A stretch of DNA of 39,089 nucleotides from positions 11,744 through 50,832 of the forward strand of contig MFNE01000005.1 in assembly GCA_001783695.1 (NCBI GenBank), written 5' to 3'. Made by a program: the position numbers and the translations under genes. The notes under the pieces were generated by a model. It saw nothing but the letters and a program-made list of their open reading frames with translations, did no database searches and was not told the DNA's origin. Positions 33,114 to 39,089 of this stretch are shown one piece after another. Source of the DNA: Candidatus Lambdaproteobacteria bacterium RIFOXYD2_FULL_50_16 (lineage in GTDB: Bacteria; SAR324; XYD2-FULL-50-16). Every line of letters begins with the position of its first letter. Position 1 is the stretch's first letter.

Positions 33114-35846
33114 ATGAAGAGACTTTGGGTCTTAATGATGCTTTACGCTTGGTTAGGGTTTTCCCCCTTAGAGGCAGAGCCCTTGGTGTTAGAGCGCCAA
33201 GCCCAAGACCTGGGTCCAAGTCTGCAATATTGGGTTGACCCTTCTAACCAGGCAACCATTGATCAGGTAGCCAGCTCCTCAGGTCTCGCTAGATTTGAAC
33301 CAAACCAGCGCCCAGTGCTCAGTTTGGGATACGCCGACGGAGCGGTTTGGGTGCGTTTGCCGGTTTTAAACCGCGGGCAAGGGCCTATTTGGCGAGTCTT
33401 AGAACAAGGCTTTCCAGTTATTGACCAGGTTGAGTTTTATCAACAAGTACAGGGTTCCTGGTCCAAGCGATTGGCTGGAGACCTCCTCCCTTTTAACCAA
33501 AGAGAATATCAGGTCCCGGCCCAAACTTTTTTGGTAGAATTTCCGCCTGGGGAAACCGAACTTTTTTTAAGGGTGACCAGCCGCACGCCGATCAATTTAC
33601 CTCTACGCCTAGTCCCGCCTGAACACTTTTTAGAGGGATTAATGCCTGATTTGGTGCTGACCTCGCTGTTTGCGGGGTTGGTCCTAGTTATGTTTGTTTA
33701 CCACATTGTGCTTTATTTTGGCGTTCGTGACATAACCTACCTTACTTACTGCTTTTTTATCTTAAGTATCGGTTTGTATATCATCGTTTACAAAGGGTAT
33801 GCTTATCAATACCTATGGCCCGAGTCCCCCCTTCTAAACAATCTTGGCCCGCCGATTACGGTATCCTTATCGATTTTTTGGGGAATATTTTTTACTAAAA
33901 CCTACTTACACACCAAAAACTACACCCCCTATTGGAACCGTTTTTTAAATTTTTACCTCTTTCCTGCCTTGGCCGCACCCATAGCCAGCCTGCTTCCGGG
34001 CTATTGGCAAGAATATGTTTTGTCTATTTTGGCTTTAATTATCGCGCCAGTGCCCATTATATTAGGGATCCGAATCTCTTTAAAAAAATACCAACCAGCT
34101 CTCTTTTTTTTAATCGCCTTAGGCGGCTCAATGGCTTCGGTGCTGGTAGCCACTTTGCGAGGTTTAGGATATTTAGATTTTAATTATTTTACCGAAAACG
34201 CCATGATTTTGGGCAACATTTGGGAGATTGTAATCCTCTCCTTCGCCCTGTCTTACCGTATCCGGGGCTTACTCCAAGAGCGGATGTTGGCCCAAGCTGA
34301 ACTCTTAAAAAGTGCTCGGCGCGAAAAAGCTTTGGTTGAGGAAAACAACGCTACCTTAGAACTTAAAGTCACCCAGCGCACCGCCGAGATTAGGGAGCTA
34401 CTCGACAATACGGGCCAAGGCTTTTTATCGTTTAATTCAGACTATAAAATCGGCAGCCAATATTCTAAGACTTGTGAGCAATTTTTTGGTGAGCCTATTG
34501 GTGGATTAGATGCGCTTAAGCTCTTGTTTGGCGAGGAAGCCCAAGAGCACCAAAAGGTGACGGACACTATCTTTATGACCCGTGGCAAGACCTATGACCT
34601 GATTGACTTTTTGCCCAAAGAGATTACCCGTGGATCTTATGTTTTAGAGCTCACTTACAAATTGGTACTCCATCCCCCGCCAGAGAAAGACCGACTCCTT
34701 TTAATGCTGACCGACGTAACCCGTGAGCGTACTCTTAAAGCCATGTTAGAGGCCGACGACGCCACTGCCCGCATGATTTTGGCCGTCGCTCGTGACCGGG
34801 ACGGGTTTCTGATGGCGCTTGAAGAAGCTCGGGATTTATTAAGCTTGATCAAAGAAGAATTAGAAAGTCCCACCGAGGGTGGTGGGCAACTGATGTTGCG
34901 CTGTTTCCATACTTTAAAAGGGGAAATGGCCTGTTACGGTTTGATCGAAGTAGCGGCCTTGGCCCATGAGCTAGAAGACAAACTTGTTGGCAAAGACAAG
35001 GTAAGCCTAGAAGAGGCCGAGGATTTGACCGTTGAAGCCTTAGGTTTGGAAAACGCTCTTTTAGATGGGGAAAAAAAGTTAAAAGAAATGGTTGGGCTGG
35101 AGGAATTAGACGAGGGAGGCAGCCGCCGTTTGCGGGTTCCTACCCAAAGACTGGACCATTTAATTTCACTACTTAAAGCAGGCCGCCGCTTTGGTCGTCC
35201 CGAATGGGAGCAGGCGTTAGAAGATTTGAAAAATCAGCCCCTCCTGCCTTATTTTAAAAAACTTTCAATCGAGGCGGAGCGTTTGGCCGAGCGCTTAAAT
35301 AAAAAAGTAAGCGTTCAGATTGAATCAGGCGGAATCGATGCGGACCAAATCAGACTGGCCGGACTTTTAGCCTCCTTAGTCCATCTGGTTAGAAACGCCT
35401 TAGACCACGGGATCGAGACCCCGGCCACCAGGCGGAGCTTGGGCAAGCCGGAGACAGGGCGTTTAGAGATTGGGGCAGAAAAAAATGAACAGCGGCTCTT
35501 GATTTGGATAGCAGACGATGGCCAAGGAATCGACGCGGAACTGATGGCCCGCCTCGCAGTCGTGCGGGGACTCTTAAGCCCAGAAGAAGCAGCCAAACTT
35601 TCCCCCAAACAGGCGCAAGAGTTGATCTTCCGCCCAGGATTTTCTACATCCGATAAGGTTACCCTCACCTCTGGCCGGGGCGTGGGCATGGACGCGGTCA
35701 AAAACGCCGCCCGCGCCTTAGGTGGTGAAGTCACCCTCACCAGCCACCTAGGCCAAGGCTCCCGCATCGAAATCACCCTCCCCCACCGCCCCCCCTCCCC
35801 CCTCTGGCAAGAAACCAGCTTGACCCTACACTCCGCGAGCGCGTGA
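33114..35846 (+). CDS. 7TMR-DISM receptor fused to Hpt and CheA-type kinase
   Basis: A 910-residue receptor kinase. The signal peptide is residues 1-21. A 7TMR-DISM extracellular domain (about 25-180, ending FFPPGETELFLRVTSRTPINLPLR in pattern) is followed by seven membrane helices (about 182-385). A coiled coil leads to a PAS-like region (about 425-545). An Hpt domain follows with FHTLKGEMACYG (His599). The C-terminus (about 690-895) is a CheA P3-P4-like dimer/ATPase: LVRNALDHGIETP, ADDGQGID, FRPGFSTS and SGRGVGMDAVKNA. There is no CheW-like P5 domain. It should autophosphorylate His599 in response to an external ligand, probably a carbohydrate or lipid, and signal to a receiver; the CheY at 30787 is the nearest candidate. 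Confidence 0.9.
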   Translation: MKRLWVLMMLYAWLGFSPLEAEPLVLERQAQDLGPSLQYWVDPSNQATIDQVASSSGLARFEPNQRPVLSLGYADGAVWVRLPVLNRGQGPIWRVLEQGFPVIDQVEFYQQVQGSWSKRLAGDLLPFNQREYQVPAQTFLVEFPPGETELFLRVTSRTPINLPLRLVPPEHFLEGLMPDLVLTSLFAGLVLVMFVYHIVLYFGVRDITYLTYCFFILSIGLYIIVYKGYAYQYLWPESPLLNNLGPPITVSLSIFWGIFFTKTYLHTKNYTPYWNRFLNFYLFPALAAPIASLLPGYWQEYVLSILALIIAPVPIILGIRISLKKYQPALFFLIALGGSMASVLVATLRGLGYLDFNYFTENAMILGNIWEIVILSFALSYRIRGLLQERMLAQAELLKSARREKALVEENNATLELKVTQRTAEIRELLDNTGQGFLSFNSDYKIGSQYSKTCEQFFGEPIGGLDALKLLFGEEAQEHQKVTDTIFMTRGKTYDLIDFLPKEITRGSYVLELTYKLVLHPPPEKDRLLLMLTDVTRERTLKAMLEADDATARMILAVARDRDGFLMALEEARDLLSLIKEELESPTEGGGQLMLRCFHTLKGEMACYGLIEVAALAHELEDKLVGKDKVSLEEAEDLTVEALGLENALLDGEKKLKEMVGLEELDEGGSRRLRVPTQRLDHLISLLKAGRRFGRPEWEQALEDLKNQPLLPYFKKLSIEAERLAERLNKKVSVQIESGGIDADQIRLAGLLASLVHLVRNALDHGIETPATRRSLGKPETGRLEIGAEKNEQRLLIWIADDGQGIDAELMARLAVVRGLLSPEEAAKLSPKQAQELIFRPGFSTSDKVTLTSGRGVGMDAVKNAARALGGEVTLTSHLGQGSRIEITLPHRPPSPLWQETSLTLHSASA

Positions 35847-35857
35847 GGGGGGTTTTT
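35797..35857 (+). terminator. Possible terminator at the end of the receptor-CheA gene
   Basis: CCCCCCTC at 35797-35804 is perfectly complementary to GAGGGGGG at 35845-35852, which is followed by five T (35853-35857). The 40-base loop is long and the left arm lies inside the gene. It is consistent with an intrinsic terminator but not a strong one. Confidence 0.4.
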
Positions 35858-35862
35858 GAGAC

Positions 35863-38800
35863 CTATATACTATCGTCAATTTTAGTCGGCGTGTTGTTGC
35901 TAAGTAATCCTCGTACGCCCTTATCAAAATCGGTTTCGGTGCGACGACTTAAATGTTTATCATGAGCCCCGGTCCCGATCTCGATGTATTGCGAAGACTG
36001 ATCGTCAACTACAGGTCCGGTGTATTGATACTGGGTATTTTTTTGGTTATACAATATTTTATTAAATTTCTGGGTTCCTGAAGCTTGATTGTTGTGGCTA
36101 TCTAGCGGGTAAGCGGTCAATTCCCAAGTAGAGGTAAGCTCCCCTGACCCAGGGGTCCCGTTGCCTGTATTTAATTGTTGGTTGCCTACTAAAACCTGGT
36201 AATACCAATATTGAGAAAGCCCCAATGCCGCTTTTAAGGGTTTTTCGAATTCATTATAATGGACTGGATTATTAAGATATCCATTTAAAGGAGAGATATT
36301 TCTAGAGTCATTGCCAGGGCCACCTAAATCGTGATTTAGCAAATGCCCCCGGATATATCCCCCTCTGCCGGTGCTGGTGCCTATGAGTTCCATCACTTCT
36401 TTTTGCACGTCCGATTGCGCTGCACTTCCTTGGGGATGTTCCCGAGTTAATGGGTGCGCTGTCATATAGGTAGCACCTACATTGTAACCTTTCAGAGTTT
36501 TAACAGGGCCATATACAATATAGGTTGAATTAGACCGAACATAGGTAATATGTGGTGCCTTTCCTTCATAAATTAGCCCGTCTAGTCCGATATAAAGCGA
36601 TGGATTGATACTCAAACACAATCCCTTTTTAGGATCGTCAATGGTAAAGGACTTAATTTTATATAATTTTTGAATGTTTGGAATATTTTTCGTAAACTCC
36701 GATAGCGTCATCCCCGCTTTGATAAAGGCCTTCAAATCCTTCGCCGCGTCGGCCAAGTCCTTTTGCATTTCCTCGACCGAGCGGGGTTCGGCGTCTTCTT
36801 TTTCGCCGAAGATCCCAAAGAGGGTGACTAGGAGGCTAATCAACTCGTTTAGCTCGCCTGGAGTCGGCGGTTGGGGGGCGGGCTTGGGGGTTTTGGCGTC
36901 ACCGGCGGGGGCTTTGGCTTGGGTCTCCTCGTCTTTGTTGGCGACCGCCTCTAGCTTTTGGGTGAGGCTCAAAGCGCGGGCTAACCTCGACTTCGTATCC
37001 GAAGATTTCTCTTGGGCGCGGGCATCTGCCTTAGCCGCCCAACCTTGCCATTTTTCGACCCGGCTACGCATCGGCAGGGGTTCGTCCGAGGCGACCTTAA
37101 GTTTGGGCGGGTCTCCCACAAAGTCCAGTTCATGGGCGTCCCCCTTTTTGGTTTTAAAGTGGCGTCTTTGGTTCCACCAGCCGCTTAATTTCGCTTTCGC
37201 TTTGTCCTTTAAGCTCGTCGCTCCCGCTTTGAGTTTCGCCCAGCCTTTTTTGAATACCCTCACCGTCCCCTGGATGGCCTTGGTCAGGACCAACCGGACC
37301 GGGGTGCGGAGTTTTTCGATCAACACCCCCAGCTTACTGGGTACATCCCCAAGACCAATAAAACTGGCCAAGAACCCAAAGACCAAAGGCAAGGAATCAA
37401 CCATGACCTCTTCGATATGGTTGGCCGCTGCTGTCACCTGCCCCTTGGCGATCTGCCCCATACTTTGAAGCCACTTGGCCACCACCGTAATGATCTGGTT
37501 AAGCTTCTGGAAGAAAAGCTGGACCATGTTATAAATTCCTAACACCGCCTGCACAATACCCCCGCCGGGAATGATCATGGTTATGAGCTTAGTAATCGCT
37601 TTTTGCACCACCTGCCCCACCACAAAGTCGATGATCATGCCCACAAACTTTTCTTTTAGATCGGCCAACTTTTCTTTGACCAGATTCCACAGGCCCATGG
37701 GACCTTCGTTGATCAATATCTTGAAATAATCGACTACCTTAAAAATTATATCCAACGCTTGGTCCCCTAAAACCGAGCGGGCGACCTGCTCGACATAGGC
37801 GAGCGTAAACCCAAAGACCTGCCGCAAGAGCCCAAAGATACCAGGCAAATCCCACTTGGCAGGCAACTCAATCCCCGCCCCGGCAAGTCCGCCCATCAGC
37901 CAGCCCATCAGCCCTTTAAGTACATGCTGGCCGACATTTTTCATAAAATTTAGAAACCCATCTTTAACCGCCCTGCCCAAGTTAGAAAAAAAGGCGACTG
38001 GGTGGGTAATCACCTCCATAAAGTTGTCTTTTACCGATTTAAGTAACATCAAGATCGGCTCTGGGGGCACGCCTGCGACCTTGCAGGCGGTCTTAAAAGC
38101 AATCATCAAAAGTTCAGACCAGTTGCCCGTTAAAATAGCGGTTAACATAGCTAGCCCGCCTTCGGCTAAGGCCTCGGCCACGGCAAAGGCCTTGTTGACT
38201 GCCGCTTGAACTTGATCGACCGCGGCTAAAATGGCCGAGGCCACGGCGTCAATGATTTTGTTGCAGACATCGGTGAGCACCGCCACCGCCTGGTCAATTA
38301 AGGCCATGACCTTCGCTTTTAAGGCGGGGAAAAAGACCAAGAGTGCGCCCACCAAAACCTTCAAATAGGCTGCATACGCCTTGATCAAGGCGGTGACCAA
38401 GAGGCTGCAAGCCTTCATTACCGCCGATATAACCGATTTAGCCGCGTCGATGATCCCGTTAACTGCGCTTTTAAAAGCGTTCCAAATATCGGTAACAAAG
38501 CTAGTTATGGCGTCCCAAGCTCTTTTCCACCAGGGTTTACGCCGCTCTGCGGCCCGCTTTTCTGCCTCTTGGGCTTGGGCTTCTTGCTGTTTTTTGAGTG
38601 CAGCTTGTCGGGCCTTGACTAGCTCGATTTGAGATTGCGCCTCGCTATTAGCGACCCCTGATTTAACTTGGCCCAACTTTTCTTGACGCGCCTGCTCTGA
38701 ATCTTGGTGGAACGATGCTACCTTGGCCTCGCCCTCGGCCAGAGCGTCTGCCTTGTGCCCATCGATCTCGGCTTTGGCCCGATTCATCTCAGACTCTTGG

Positions 38801-39089
38801 TCGTCGTTACCTTGTTTATTTAACTTGGCCGAGGTCGCCAGGGCCTGGGTTTGGGCCTGGACCACCTGCGCATCTCGGTCCGCAAAGGCCTGGGACACCT
38901 GGTCGTTGGGACCGGCGGTTTGCGGGGCTAGGTAATCGTGGTAGGCCTGATCGGCCCCGCTGCGAACTGGGTCGGGCAAGGGGCGGTCTAGGTAGGCTTG
39001 CATATCGCTAGTCGCTTGGTACTCGCCAGTGGGCTGGGCTGGAGCTAGGACTATGGGATGAGACTGATTTAGCGATTTTGGCTTGATTA
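35863..39089 (-). CDS. eCIS-like giant toxin with C-terminal nuclease (5' end off right edge)
   Basis: The frame stays open past the ATG at 39003 to the window edge, so the gene is 5'-partial; 1046 residues lie from that ATG onward and more upstream. Order: a charged Gln/Ala/Lys coiled coil (about 30-160), a very long amphipathic and hydrophobic region (about 165-600) rich in VISAVMKA and IIDAVASAIL-type helices, a basic stretch (590-625), an Ala/Pro linker (about 690-715), and a C-terminal domain (about 760-1046). That domain carries YIRGHLLNHDLGGPGNDSRN (His887) and NISPLNGYLNNPVHYNEFEK, the pattern of His-Me-finger DNA/RNA non-specific endonucleases. This layout is known from DUF4157-bearing toxins linked to extracellular contractile injection systems; the DUF4157 part would be off the window. 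No immunity gene is adjacent. Confidence 0.8.
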   Translation of the reverse strand, partial: IKPKSLNQSHPIVLAPAQPTGEYQATSDMQAYLDRPLPDPVRSGADQAYHDYLAPQTAGPNDQVSQAFADRDAQVVQAQTQALATSAKLNKQGNDDQESEMNRAKAEIDGHKADALAEGEAKVASFHQDSEQARQEKLGQVKSGVANSEAQSQIELVKARQAALKKQQEAQAQEAEKRAAERRKPWWKRAWDAITSFVTDIWNAFKSAVNGIIDAAKSVISAVMKACSLLVTALIKAYAAYLKVLVGALLVFFPALKAKVMALIDQAVAVLTDVCNKIIDAVASAILAAVDQVQAAVNKAFAVAEALAEGGLAMLTAILTGNWSELLMIAFKTACKVAGVPPEPILMLLKSVKDNFMEVITHPVAFFSNLGRAVKDGFLNFMKNVGQHVLKGLMGWLMGGLAGAGIELPAKWDLPGIFGLLRQVFGFTLAYVEQVARSVLGDQALDIIFKVVDYFKILINEGPMGLWNLVKEKLADLKEKFVGMIIDFVVGQVVQKAITKLITMIIPGGGIVQAVLGIYNMVQLFFQKLNQIITVVAKWLQSMGQIAKGQVTAAANHIEEVMVDSLPLVFGFLASFIGLGDVPSKLGVLIEKLRTPVRLVLTKAIQGTVRVFKKGWAKLKAGATSLKDKAKAKLSGWWNQRRHFKTKKGDAHELDFVGDPPKLKVASDEPLPMRSRVEKWQGWAAKADARAQEKSSDTKSRLARALSLTQKLEAVANKDEETQAKAPAGDAKTPKPAPQPPTPGELNELISLLVTLFGIFGEKEDAEPRSVEEMQKDLADAAKDLKAFIKAGMTLSEFTKNIPNIQKLYKIKSFTIDDPKKGLCLSINPSLYIGLDGLIYEGKAPHITYVRSNSTYIVYGPVKTLKGYNVGATYMTAHPLTREHPQGSAAQSDVQKEVMELIGTSTGRGGYIRGHLLNHDLGGPGNDSRNISPLNGYLNNPVHYNEFEKPLKAALGLSQYWYYQVLVGNQQLNTGNGTPGSGELTSTWELTAYPLDSHNNQASGTQKFNKILYNQKNTQYQYTGPVVDDQSSQYIEIGTGAHDKHLSRRTETDFDKGVRGLLSNNTPTKIDDSI

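Noticed and set aside
36674-37468. 264-codon plus-strand ORF
   Set aside because: It is the complement of the GC-rich toxin body; its Ser/Ala-rich product reflects the codon pattern of the real gene.

Overview
The window comes from a Gram-negative, diderm bacterium of roughly balanced base composition. LPS heptose synthesis (HldD), an Omp85-type beta-barrel, a LolA-like periplasmic protein, a lipoprotein and two periplasm-facing sulfatase-fold membrane enzymes all point to an outer membrane. Two sigma-54 activators, an NtrY/NtrX-like pair, a 7TMR-DISM receptor kinase, TerB/DUF2225 proteins and an eCIS-like toxin suggest a deltaproteobacterium-like lineage (SAR324/Lambdaproteobacteria, Bdellovibrionota or Myxococcota are possible). 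That placement is an inference from gene content and not a firm one. No rRNA, tRNA, CRISPR array, integrase or insertion sequence was seen. Genes are packed tightly, with many ATGA, TGATG or TAATG overlaps and no gene-free stretch longer than about 270 bases.

Layout. 1-9353 is a run of minus-strand genes: a two-component pair (PAS-GAF kinase and single-domain receiver), glgC, an NtrY-like kinase and an NtrX/NtrC-like sigma-54 activator closed by a clear intrinsic terminator, then a TPR protein and a GNAT acetyltransferase that leaves the window. 9448-13054 (+) holds a 76-residue unknown protein and a very degenerate hybrid histidine kinase. 13167-16479 (-) holds a NifA-like activator, a small membrane protein, hldD and a thiamine-binding MTH1187 protein. 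ftsY (+) converges on two overlapping LTA-synthase/OpgB-type membrane sulfatases (-). 21561-23744 (+) is a close-packed operon of eukaryote-type HisA, TrmL, a YciO-type Sua5 protein and an SCP2 protein. 24310-27006 (+) is pgk, tpiA, secG and a NIF3/YqfO-type small protein. 27088-30768 (+) is an envelope-flavoured run: ACP-like protein, LolA-like protein, small membrane protein, Omp85 barrel, lipoprotein and pirin. 30787-32945 (-) is a TerB/DUF2225 protein with a CheY. 33114-35846 (+) is a 7TMR-DISM receptor carrying its own Hpt and CheA-type ATPase. The right edge (-) is the 3' part of a giant eCIS-like toxin with a nuclease tip.

The recurring theme is signal transduction plus proteins that keep a fold but have lost the residue that defines it. 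The ACP has Thr in place of the phosphopantetheine Ser. One of the paired membrane sulfatases lacks both the nucleophile and a metal-ligand His. The large hybrid kinase lacks the phospho-accepting His. The NtrX-like activator has GAFQGA in place of GAFTGA. These, the eCIS-like toxin with its AT-rich nuclease tip, and the TerB/DUF2225-CheY module beside a receptor-CheA fusion are the best leads for new biology.
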